Below, piece after piece: positions 1-6,777 of a stretch of 6,777 nucleotides of DNA (its first letter is position 1; each line of letters begins with the position of its first letter). Position numbers and translations under genes: made by a program. The notes beneath the pieces are model-generated. The model had not been told where the DNA came from, searched no databases, and worked only from the letters and a program-made list of their open reading frames with translations. Origin of the DNA: Comamonadaceae bacterium (GTDB taxonomy: Bacteria; Pseudomonadota; Gammaproteobacteria; Burkholderiales; Burkholderiaceae). The stretch covers positions 1 through 6,777 of the forward strand of contig CANKOT010000120.1 of assembly GCA_947484245.1 (NCBI GenBank), given 5' to 3'.

Positions 1-898
1 GGCCATACGCTACGTTATTGCCCAAGCCAATCAGGCTGCAAGCCATGCGCTGGCCATTTTTTTCTGCAATGAAAAGCACCCAGTTCTCGGGCATGGTGTC
101 TTGCATGCGCTGGAAAAAGTCACGGTTTAAATACGGCGCGTTGCCATGCTCGAAATAGGTTTGGGCATAGCATTGGTAAAAGAAATCCCAGTCAGCACTT
201 TGAATCTGAGCGCCTTCGAAGGCTTTGAAAACCACACCTGCTTCAGCCACTTTGCGCCGCTCTTGCTTGATTTTTTTGCGCTTTTCCTGATTCAAGGCGC
301 TCAAAAAATGCTCAAAGTCCGAGTAAGCAGCGTTGTGCCAATGAAATTGAACGGTGTGACGGCTTAGCCAACCTGCCGCTTGTGTGGTCTTGGCCTCATC
401 GTCGGATAAAAACAGCACATGCAAGGAAGACCAATCTTCTTGCTTTGCCAATTCAACCAAGGCTGACAAAAGGGCAGTTTGGCTGGAAGGCGAGTCGGCC
501 AACAAGCGCGAACCTGGTACGGGGGTAAAAGGAACTGCCGCAACCGCTTTGGGGTAGTAGTTCAAACCGTGCCTTTGGTAGGCATCTGCCCATGCCCAAT
601 CGAAAACATATTCACCATAGGAGTGCGGTTTGATGTACAGGGCGGTTGCCCCAGCCAAAGGCCCAGCTTCCTGCCCTGAACCGCCCCCTTCAGGATGGCG
701 AAGGGTCAGCAGACGAAGCTTCCAGCCCGATTCGGTAGAAGCCGAGCCGCTCTCCTGCATGGCACTGAGGTAGGCATGGGACATGAAAGGGGTCGGTTCA
801 GTTTGTTGTGCTAACAAAGAATCCCAATCCTTAGCAGAAACATCGTGCATCGAACTGTGCACCTCAATGACATAATTGTTGGAATTGAATTCCTTCAC
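1..898 (-). CDS. FemAB-like / GNAT-fold protein, DUF482 (COG3146) family, 3' end outside window
   Basis: This frame stays open from 910 to the left edge and gives 299 residues from a GTG start. Recognisable DUF482 segments are a Trp-containing start around residues 20-30 (AKDWDSLLA), PFMSHAYLSA (37-46), HSYGEYVFDWAWADAY (92-107), YYPKAVAAVPFTPVPGSRLL (114-133), a basic stretch near 204-216 and YFEHGNAPYLNRDFF (248-262). The family is usually about 380-390 residues, so roughly a quarter is missing at the C-terminus. These proteins are related to FemAB-type aminoacyl- and acetyltransferases; the substrate is unknown, and the old 'peptidoglycan biosynthesis' label is not demonstrated. I prefer the GTG at 898 because GAAGGG lies 8 bases upstream and because the stretch YVIEVHSSMHDV resembles the family's first beta strand. 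The ATG at 850 (16 codons later, GAGG upstream) is the alternative. The start is back-to-back with nadE. Confidence 0.85.
   Translation of the reverse strand, partial: MKEFNSNNYVIEVHSSMHDVSAKDWDSLLAQQTEPTPFMSHAYLSAMQESGSASTESGWKLRLLTLRHPEGGGSGQEAGPLAGATALYIKPHSYGEYVFDWAWADAYQRHGLNYYPKAVAAVPFTPVPGSRLLADSPSSQTALLSALVELAKQEDWSSLHVLFLSDDEAKTTQAAGWLSRHTVQFHWHNAAYSDFEHFLSALNQEKRKKIKQERRKVAEAGVVFKAFEGAQIQSADWDFFYQCYAQTYFEHGNAPYLNRDFFQRMQDTMPENWVLFIAEKNGQRMACSLIGLGNNVAYG
871..876 (+). promoter_or_regulatory. nadE: Possible -10 element for nadE
   Basis: CATAAT lies 26 bases before the nadE ATG and differs from TATAAT at one base. No matching -35 is seen 16-18 bases upstream. If real, it sits inside the first codons of the divergent DUF482 gene and gives a leader of about 20 bases. 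Confidence 0.25.
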
Positions 899-902
899 CT
901 GT

Positions 903-2953
<2,051 letters not shown>

Positions 2954-2956
2954 ATC

Positions 2957-3544
2957 TTAAATGGACTGACTCAGGAAAGGCGTTGGCATGCCAGCAGCTT
3001 GTATCAAGCGGGGCAGCAATTGCTGGGCGTCAGGATCAGACTGAATGAGGTCCATTTGCCATGTGTCCATGAAACGTTGCTTCACAACGCTGTTGAGGAA
3101 CGTCAACAACGGATCGTAGTAGCCGTTCAAGTTCAAGAGACCAATTGGCTTGTTGTGATAGCCCAACTGACGCCAAGTCCATACTTCAAAGAATTCTTCG
3201 AAGGTGCCAATACCGCCGGGCAAAGCGAGAAAGGCATCTGCGCGTTCAGCCATCATGCTTTTGCGATCGTGCATGTTTTCAACCACATGCAGTTCGGTGC
3301 ACTCGTTGTGAGCCCATTCTTTTTCCACCAAGGCGCGAGGAATGACACCCACTACCCGGCCGCCTGCCGCTAGCGTGGCATTTGCCACAACGCCCATCAG
3401 GCCATTTCTGCCGCCACCATAGACCAGTTGCCCGCCATGCTGGGCTATCCATTGCCCCACTTGCACAGCTGACTCTGTGAAAGCAGGCTCATCGCCAGGT
3501 TTGGAGCCGCAGTAAACGCACAGTGAAAAAGTTGGATCAGGCAT
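2957..3544 (-). CDS. LOG-family protein (TIGR00730), putative nucleoside 5'-monophosphate phosphoribohydrolase
   Basis: A 195-residue Rossmann-like protein of the LOG (Lonely Guy) family. Known members split the N-glycosidic bond of cytokinin riboside monophosphates or of AMP-like nucleotides; the bacterial substrate here is not shown. Motifs from the start: SLCVYCGSKPG (7-17), LVYGGGRNGLMG (40-51), GGRVVGVIPRAL (61-72), ENMHDRKSMM (89-98) and the signature PGGIGTFEE (109-117), which carries the active-site Arg and Glu pattern typical of the family. The start at 3544 gives the usual short leader before the first beta strand; an 8-codon upstream extension is possible but runs inside dgkA. The start codon lies inside the end of dgkA (8-base overlap), so translation is probably coupled. 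It is the last gene of the minus-strand operon, and its stop is 3 bases from that of glnB. No intrinsic terminator is visible. Confidence 0.93.
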   Translation of the reverse strand: MPDPTFSLCVYCGSKPGDEPAFTESAVQVGQWIAQHGGQLVYGGGRNGLMGVVANATLAAGGRVVGVIPRALVEKEWAHNECTELHVVENMHDRKSMMAERADAFLALPGGIGTFEEFFEVWTWRQLGYHNKPIGLLNLNGYYDPLLTFLNSVVKQRFMDTWQMDLIQSDPDAQQLLPRLIQAAGMPTPFLSQSI

Positions 3545-3926
3545 GGATGTAGCTCCAAATGGCCGCACCCCAAATTCCGAGGCAGAGAAGGAGGCTTAGC
3601 AGCACAGCTGCACTGCCCATGTCCTTGGCGCGTTTGGACAAAGCATGCCATTCAGTGCCAATGCGGTCGATGGCTGTCTCAATGCCGGTATTGAGCAACT
3701 CAACCACCATGACAAAAATAACGGAGCCACACAAAAGGGCCACTTCCACCCAAGTCTGACCCAGCCAAAAGGCAGCCGGAATTAGAAAAATGGCAAGCAA
3801 AGCCTCTTGACGAAACGCTGTCTCACCCCAGCCTGCTTTAAGGCCTGCTAGGGAGTAGCCGCCAGCGTGGAAAATTCTGGACAGACCCTTTCGGGCCTTT
3901 TGGGGATTCACATTGTCAATGGTCAT
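3537..3926 (-). CDS. dgkA: Diacylglycerol kinase, DgkA type
   Basis: A 129-residue inner-membrane lipid kinase that phosphorylates diacylglycerol to phosphatidic acid with ATP, recycling lipid left over from osmoregulated glucan or envelope synthesis. Landmarks match the E. coli enzyme: an N-terminal amphipathic stretch with RIFHAGGYSLAGLKAGW (17-33), ETAFRQE (35-41), hydrophobic helices near 43-59 and 62-77, the core VVELLNTGIETAIDRIGTE (74-92) with E76, N79 and E83, then SKRAKDMGSAAVLL (97-110) with K101 and D102, and a last helix near 105-123. The start at 3926 gives the family length and falls 22 bases after the RDD stop. A longer start at 3968 (MFKRNPEIHRHPRA added) would overlap the RDD gene by 20 bases; neither has a strong Shine-Dalgarno. 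The stop lies inside the start of the LOG gene. Confidence 0.93.
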   Translation of the reverse strand: MTIDNVNPQKARKGLSRIFHAGGYSLAGLKAGWGETAFRQEALLAIFLIPAAFWLGQTWVEVALLCGSVIFVMVVELLNTGIETAIDRIGTEWHALSKRAKDMGSAAVLLSLLLCLGIWGAAIWSYIHA

Positions 3927-3948
3927 GGCGCGAGGGTGGCGGTGGATT

Positions 3949-4476
3949 TCAGGGTTTCTTTTGAACATCCACCAGCTGCGTACCGGCCCAGACGTCATGC
4001 CAATATTGTCGACGCATTTGAAAACGACTTGAAAGAGCCCATAAACAGACCCACGTGAAGATTAGCAAGCCCACCGCAGCCGGGGGGAGTTTGAAGGGGA
4101 AGGCCAAGATAATGGGGGGTAAAAACCAAACCCAGCTTAGAACATATCGCCACAGTGCGCGCGCCTGAGTGAGGGGCCGGCCATAGGCGTCCAACACGCG
4201 AATGTGCCAAGTTTTCATGGCGAGTGTTTGACCCTTGGACCACAGCCAGGTGAAATAAATACCAAAGATCAGAAACAAGAATGCTTGAAGTCCGTGGCGA
4301 TTGTCCAGGGCGTGCTTGGTTTGACTGAGCGTGCCAAACAAGTAGCCAGCCACAAAGACGACGCCAAACAACAGCATGCCTTCATAAAACCAACAGGCCA
4401 TCCGCCTCCTCAAGGAGGGGGTGGTCAAAGTACTTGAGCTTTCGGATGGGGCGTCAGCTTGCTCATCTTGCTGCAT
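3949..4476 (-). CDS. RDD family membrane protein
   Basis: A 175-residue polytopic membrane protein. After a polar, Ser/Gln-rich N-terminus (1-22) comes SLRRRMACWFYEGMLLFGVV (21-40), which corresponds to the RDD motif with Glu in place of the first Asp, a variant I associate with betaproteobacterial members. Predicted membrane segments lie near 29-50, 63-80, 111-127 and 132-149. The conserved loop KGQTLAMKTWHIRVLDAYGRPLT (81-103) and the C-terminal YWHDVWAGTQLV (158-169) are typical of the family. The role is unknown; some distant RDD proteins affect ion or proton transport. The ATG at 4476 is preferred to the TTG at 4491 because GAGG lies 5 bases before it and it begins 16 bases after the DUF3106 stop. 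It sits between the secreted DUF3106 protein and dgkA in the operon. Confidence 0.9.
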   Translation of the reverse strand: MQQDEQADAPSESSSTLTTPSLRRRMACWFYEGMLLFGVVFVAGYLFGTLSQTKHALDNRHGLQAFLFLIFGIYFTWLWSKGQTLAMKTWHIRVLDAYGRPLTQARALWRYVLSWVWFLPPIILAFPFKLPPAAVGLLIFTWVCLWALSSRFQMRRQYWHDVWAGTQLVDVQKKP

Positions 4477-4492
4477 TGGAACCTCGCTCAAC

Positions 4493-5110
4493 TCAGGTGC
4501 CCTCGGGTGCGACCACCGCGGTTGGCAGCAATGTTTTCTTGTCGATCACGATGATGGGCACGGATTTGTTGGCGCTCTCTGTGGGCGGTGATTTGCCCAG
4601 CAAAGGAATGACTTTTTGAGGTGAAGGGGCCTGTGATGCTGTGGCAGCGCCTTGAATTTTGGTGGTTTGCTGTGCTGCCAGTTTTTTTCGGTCATCTTGG
4701 CTGAGGGCTTGGTAAGCCTCCCATTGGCTTTTCTTTTGATCGGCCCCAAGGGTCTTGGTTTCGTTGAAGCTGAGACGAGCTTGTGCTCTTTGTTGGGGGC
4801 TGAGGGCTGCCCAGTCGGCCATTCTGTTGTGCAGCGTTGCTTGTTCGCGTGGCGATAGGTTTTCAAAATTGTTGGACATTGCCAACCATTTGTTTTTTTG
4901 AGCGGGGCTGATTTGAGCCCAATGAGGGGCAAGGGGTGCAAGTGCCTTTTTTTGTGAAAAGCTTAGATTTTGCCAAAGGGCATTGGACGGTTTTGCCGAG
5001 CTAGATTGGGCAATTGGAGGCGATGTCGAAGCCGGATTTTGCGCAAAAGAAACCCCGCCCGCCAAGCAAACGGCAGCGAGGATCAAAGCAACAAATTGGC
5101 GCAAAAGCAT
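4493..5110 (-). CDS. Secreted DUF3106 domain protein with 18-residue repeats
   Basis: A 205-residue protein of unknown function. The N-terminus MLLRQFVALILAAVCLAGG is a Sec signal peptide with a likely cut after SFA (residue 23), so the mature protein is probably periplasmic. A Ser/Pro/Ala-rich linker (24-44) leads to the DUF3106 region (45-150), built from six short copies of an aromatic-x-x-Leu-Ser pattern at residues 49, 67, 85, 103, 121 and 136 (for example HWAQISPAQK, DWAALSPQQR). The region is Gln/Lys/Arg-rich and probably helical. A low-complexity tail follows. The ATG at 5110 shares its A with the TGA of the upstream DUF3619 gene (TGATG), which points to coupled translation; a TTG one codon earlier is less likely. 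It resembles no enzyme that I know, and no catalytic motif is visible. Confidence 0.9.
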   Translation of the reverse strand: MLLRQFVALILAAVCLAGGVSFAQNPASTSPPIAQSSSAKPSNALWQNLSFSQKKALAPLAPHWAQISPAQKNKWLAMSNNFENLSPREQATLHNRMADWAALSPQQRAQARLSFNETKTLGADQKKSQWEAYQALSQDDRKKLAAQQTTKIQGAATASQAPSPQKVIPLLGKSPPTESANKSVPIIVIDKKTLLPTAVVAPEGT

Positions 5111-5553
5111 CAATCGGAGCCTTTGGCTTCAAGGGGGTTGGACTTGAGGAAGATCAAGAATCCAGGGTCTGTGTAGGCATTGGGGGGCAGGTCGTCCGTG
5201 AGCAGTTCGGCATCGATTTGGGCAATTTCGTTGGCACGAAATTCATTTTGAAGGATGTGAATGCTGGCCAAGCCGAAAAGCAAAGCAATCAGTGGCAGTG
5301 CTGAGGCTAGGCGACTCCAGAGGTTCAAGCCCTCATCGAGCTTGCCAATGCTGGTGCCAATGGCGGGAGCCAACTGAGGGGCGAGGACGCGAGCAGGCTC
5401 TGGCTTGCGCAGCGAGATGGCTTGCATTCTGGCCGCCCGCAACCGCTCACTGATGTCGTGAGGCAGGTCGATGGCGTGTTGATTGAGTTGACGTGCGATA
5501 GCCTGACCCATCTGGTCAACACGGTTCATGTTTGAAATGGCGTGCAATTTCAT
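5110..5553 (-). CDS. DUF3619 family single-pass membrane protein, candidate anti-sigma factor
   Basis: A 147-residue protein matching the DUF3619 family known from Burkholderiales. The N-terminal 80 residues are soluble and helical (MGQAIARQLNQHAIDLPHDI near 15-34, then a basic stretch), one transmembrane helix runs about 83-102 (ALPLIALLFGLASIHIL), and the short C-terminal part contains the family hallmark DDLPPNAYTDPGF (120-132). Topology is probably N-terminus in the cytoplasm and C-terminus in the periplasm. The start at 5553 has AAGGA 8 bases upstream, and its ATG overlaps the sigma factor stop (ATGA). A second Met at 5529 could also serve. The arrangement (cytoplasmic domain, one helix, small periplasmic part, overlap with an ECF-like sigma gene) is that of an anti-sigma factor, but there is no cysteine in the protein and so no zinc-binding anti-sigma motif; the role is inferred. 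Confidence 0.9.
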   Translation of the reverse strand: MKLHAISNMNRVDQMGQAIARQLNQHAIDLPHDISERLRAARMQAISLRKPEPARVLAPQLAPAIGTSIGKLDEGLNLWSRLASALPLIALLFGLASIHILQNEFRANEIAQIDAELLTDDLPPNAYTDPGFLIFLKSNPLEAKGSD

Positions 5554-6116
5554 TTGTTAAATCCTTTGGCGCGAAGTGCTTTGCTCAGCGCTTGAACAGC
5601 CCGAGAACAGTGAGTTTTGACACTGCCTTCAGTGCAGCCCATGGCAACTGCCGTCTCAGAAAGGTTCATCTCCTCCCAATAACGCAGCAGGAAGGCTTCA
5701 CGTTGACGGGGCGGCAATTCTTGAATTTCCGCCTCAATTTGGTGAAAAATTTGTTTCCGTTGGGTGAGGTCTTCTGCGCTTTCCCCCAAACCTGGCTCGC
5801 TCAAACCACCCAAATTCTCTAAAAAGTCCAAATCTTCGCCATCGGCATCCGTGCCAAAGTCACTCATGTTTGAAAACAGGGCGTTGCGGGTTTTTTGGCG
5901 ACGGAACCAATCCAATGTGGTGTTGGACAAAATTCGTTGAAAGAGCATGGGCAGTTCTGCCGCAGGCTTGTCGCCGTAATGGGTGGCCAGCTTGATCATG
6001 CTGTCTTGCACAATGTCCAAGGCAGATTCTTCGTTGCGCACGTGATAAAGCGTGCGTTTGAAGGCGCGCTTCTCCGTGGTTTTGAGAAAATCTGAGAGTT
6101 CTTGTTCAGTGGCCAA
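5550..6116 (-). CDS. ECF-like RNA polymerase sigma factor (sigma-70 family)
   Basis: A 188-residue two-domain sigma factor. Region 2 spans about 15-75: AFKRTLYHVRNEESALDIVQDSMIKL (core binding, -10 recognition) continues into LPMLFQRILSNTTLDWFRRQK. An acidic linker (about 86-118) follows, then region 4 (about 122-182) with IQELPPRQREAFLLRYWEEM and the helix-turn-helix LSETAVAMGCTEGSVKTHCSRAV. There is no region 1 or 3, as expected for ECF-type factors. The start is a TTG at 6116 (read MATEQELSDFLK), the only reasonable initiator because family members begin with similar words; no Shine-Dalgarno is visible, suggesting weak translation. The stop overlaps the DUF3619 start by ATGA. It heads the minus-strand operon, so it may transcribe its own operon, but I found no clear ECF-type self promoter upstream. 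Confidence 0.93.
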   Translation of the reverse strand: MATEQELSDFLKTTEKRAFKRTLYHVRNEESALDIVQDSMIKLATHYGDKPAAELPMLFQRILSNTTLDWFRRQKTRNALFSNMSDFGTDADGEDLDFLENLGGLSEPGLGESAEDLTQRKQIFHQIEAEIQELPPRQREAFLLRYWEEMNLSETAVAMGCTEGSVKTHCSRAVQALSKALRAKGFNK

Positions 6117-6152
6117 AGTTACGAACCAAATTCGGCACTCATTTTGTGCGAG

Positions 6153-6181
6153 TTGGATTATGGCATTCTGACCCTTATAAT
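6153..6181 (+). promoter_or_regulatory. ilvB: Sigma-70 promoter for ilvB (candidate)
   Basis: A perfect TATAAT at 6176-6181 is preceded, with a 17-base spacer, by TTGGAT at 6153-6158 (the TTG of the -35 consensus is kept). Transcription should begin near 6188, giving a leader of roughly 155 bases before the ilvB start codon, long enough for leader-based control. Confidence 0.6.
6157..6165 (-). promoter_or_regulatory. Extended -10 promoter for the sigma-factor operon (candidate)
   Basis: On the minus strand the sequence reads TGCCATAAT: a TGn extension followed by CATAAT, one mismatch from TATAAT. No convincing -35 hexamer lies 16-18 bases upstream, as often seen with extended -10 promoters. 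Transcription would start near 6150, leaving about 35 bases of leader before the TTG start of the sigma gene. It overlaps the -35 element assigned to ilvB. Confidence 0.4.
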
Positions 6182-6208
6182 GCTGAGTTGCAATTGAAAA
6201 AACGCAAA

Positions 6209-6222
6209 CGGATCACCATCCG
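6209..6222 (+). other. Short hairpin in the ilvB leader
   Basis: CGGAT at 6209-6213 and ATCCG at 6218-6222 form a perfect 5-base-pair stem with loop CACC, about 20 bases after the predicted transcription start. No T-run follows, so it is not an intrinsic terminator. It lies 14 bases before the possible leader-peptide start and could act as a small structural element, or arise by chance. Confidence 0.35.
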
Positions 6223-6236
6223 GCCAAAGTGCTCAC

Positions 6237-6284
6237 ATGCGCAGGCTCATGTTGGTGGTCTTAAGTTCTGATGCAACTTCATAA
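6237..6284 (+). CDS. Possible branched-chain leader peptide upstream of ilvB
   Basis: A 15-codon reading frame, ATG to TAA, encodes MRRLMLVVLSSDATS. Five of the six residues at positions 4-9 (LMLVVL) are Leu or Val, two of the end products of the pathway that ilvB opens, and the run ends in TTA, a less common Leu codon for this DNA. It lies within the predicted transcript, 57 bases before ilvB. This is the composition expected of an attenuator leader peptide, as known for E. coli ivbL and ilvL. Against it: the upstream ribosome site is weak (CCAAAGTG), the peptide is short, and no classical GC-rich terminator follows. An internal ATG at 6249 could be the start instead. Confidence 0.35.
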   Translation: MRRLMLVVLSSDATS

Positions 6285-6286
6285 GA
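6259..6286 (+). promoter_or_regulatory. Hairpin overlapping the end of the possible ilvB leader peptide
   Basis: TCTTA (6259-6263) pairs with TAAGA (6282-6286), and AGTT (6264-6267) pairs with AACT (6275-6278), giving 9 base pairs with a 3-base bulge and a 7-base loop. The stem covers the last Leu codon through the stop codon of the leader frame, so a translating or stalled ribosome would change whether it forms. It is AT-rich and only moderately stable. Confidence 0.35.
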
Positions 6287-6330
6287 GTCCTGCAAAAGAG
6301 CACCCAAGGTTTTTCGTTAGAGAAATTCAC

Positions 6331-6335
6331 AAAGG
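6331..6335 (+). promoter_or_regulatory. ilvB: Ribosome binding site of ilvB
   Basis: AAAGG followed by 6 bases and then ATG at 6342. It supports this start over any later in-frame Met. Confidence 0.7.
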
Positions 6336-6341
6336 TTGAAT

Positions 6342-6777
6342 ATGGAAATCTCCAAAGCTGAATTGGCCAATGCGGCCAATGTTGCTGCTGCTGCAGCCTC
6401 TTCGTCACCCGTAGATTTGCGTGGTGGTGAAATCCTCGTTAAAGCCCTCCAAGCCGAAAACGTCAAGTACATCTGGGGTTACCCAGGCGGTGCTGTATTG
6501 CACATCTACGACGCGTTCTTCAAGCAAGACACCATTCAGCACGTGTTGGTACGCCACGAACAAGCCGCAGTGCATGCGGCCGATGGTTATGCACGTGCTA
6601 CTGGAGATGTCGGTGTTGCTTTGGTCACATCTGGCCCGGGCCTCACCAATGCTGTCACCGGCATTGCAACGGCCTACATGGACAGCATTCCCATGGTCAT
6701 TATCAGTGGTCAAGTGCCCACTGCCGCCATCGGCCTCGATGCCTTCCAAGAATGCGATACCGTGGGCATTACGCGCC
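6342..6777 (+). CDS. ilvB: Acetolactate synthase large (catalytic) subunit, 3' end outside window
   Basis: The frame from the ATG at 6342 is open to the right edge (145 complete codons of an expected 580-600). It encodes the N-terminal ThDP-binding pyrimidine domain of acetolactate synthase, which condenses two pyruvates to acetolactate (valine, leucine) or pyruvate with 2-oxobutyrate (isoleucine), using ThDP, Mg2+ and FAD. Motifs: [15 protein letters not shown] (44-58), [19 protein letters not shown] (70-88) with catalytic E73, [20 protein letters not shown] (95-114), PMVIISGQV (117-125) and [16 protein letters not shown] (130-145). A short Ala/Ser-rich extension (about residues 7-23) precedes the conserved [10 protein letters not shown]. 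In relatives ilvB is usually followed by ilvH/ilvN and ilvC, outside this window. It may be controlled through the leader described separately. Confidence 0.96.
   Translation, partial: MEISKAELANAANVAAAAASSSPVDLRGGEILVKALQAENVKYIWGYPGGAVLHIYDAFFKQDTIQHVLVRHEQAAVHAADGYARATGDVGVALVTSGPGLTNAVTGIATAYMDSIPMVIISGQVPTAAIGLDAFQECDTVGITR

Noticed and set aside
2999..3373. 124-codon plus-strand frame
   Set aside because: It is antisense to the LOG gene, whose motifs fix the coding strand.
4546..4941. 131-codon minus-strand frame overlapping the DUF3106 gene
   Set aside because: It is a different frame of the same strand; the DUF3106 frame has a signal peptide, a repeat and overlapping starts, while this one is basic and featureless.
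6117..6200. Classical ECF self-promoter (GGAAC type) upstream of the sigma gene
   Set aside because: No GGAAC-like -35 with a suitable -10 is visible on the minus strand.
6301..6315. Intrinsic terminator before ilvB (five T's after CACCCAAGG)
   Set aside because: The only stem reaching it is long-range and interrupted, so I do not list it as a terminator; it is mentioned only as part of the leader hypothesis.
6390..6404. GCT/CTG triplet run near the start of ilvB
   Set aside because: It encodes the Ala-rich N-terminal stretch of ilvB and is too short and imperfect to call a functional repeat.
6405..6749. 114-codon minus-strand frame
   Set aside because: It lies antisense to the conserved ilvB N-terminal domain.

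Overview
The window looks like ordinary chromosomal DNA of a betaproteobacterium in the Burkholderiales, most likely Comamonadaceae (Limnohabitans/Rhodoferax-like). This is inferred from the protein families (DUF3619, DUF3106, a Burkholderiales-type ilvB N-terminus and a nadE-glnB pair), the moderate GC content and uniform codon use. I see no insertion sequence, prophage, tRNA, rRNA or CRISPR array, and no gene looks frameshifted or foreign.

Layout. (1) 1-898, minus: the first three quarters of a FemAB-like/GNAT-fold protein (DUF482 type), running off the left edge. (2) 903-2953, plus: glutamine-dependent NAD+ synthetase nadE, then a PII signalling protein (glnB). (3) 2957-6116, minus: six tightly packed genes. 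In transcription order they are an ECF-like sigma factor, a DUF3619 single-pass membrane protein, a secreted DUF3106 repeat protein, an RDD membrane protein, diacylglycerol kinase dgkA and a LOG-family phosphoribohydrolase. Several start and stop codons overlap (ATGA, TGATG, and an 8-base overlap), which suggests one translationally coupled operon. (4) 6117-6341: a compact divergent regulatory region. (5) 6342 to the right edge, plus: the first 145 codons of the acetolactate synthase large subunit (ilvB), entering branched-chain amino acid synthesis.

How the genes relate. nadE and glnB link NAD+ synthesis (an ATP- and glutamine-consuming step) to the cell's nitrogen/carbon sensor. The sigma factor, with a membrane protein translated from an overlapping start codon, resembles a sigma/anti-sigma pair, although DUF3619 carries no known anti-sigma zinc motif. 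The following secreted protein, polytopic membrane protein and lipid kinase suggest an envelope-related unit; this is inference.

The most interesting signals are: a possible leader peptide (MRRLMLVVLSSDATS) with clustered Leu and Val codons and a nearby hairpin in the ilvB 5' leader; divergent promoters that appear to overlap physically between the sigma operon and ilvB; the sigma/DUF3619/DUF3106/RDD unit; and an almost exact 18-residue repeat in the DUF3106 protein.
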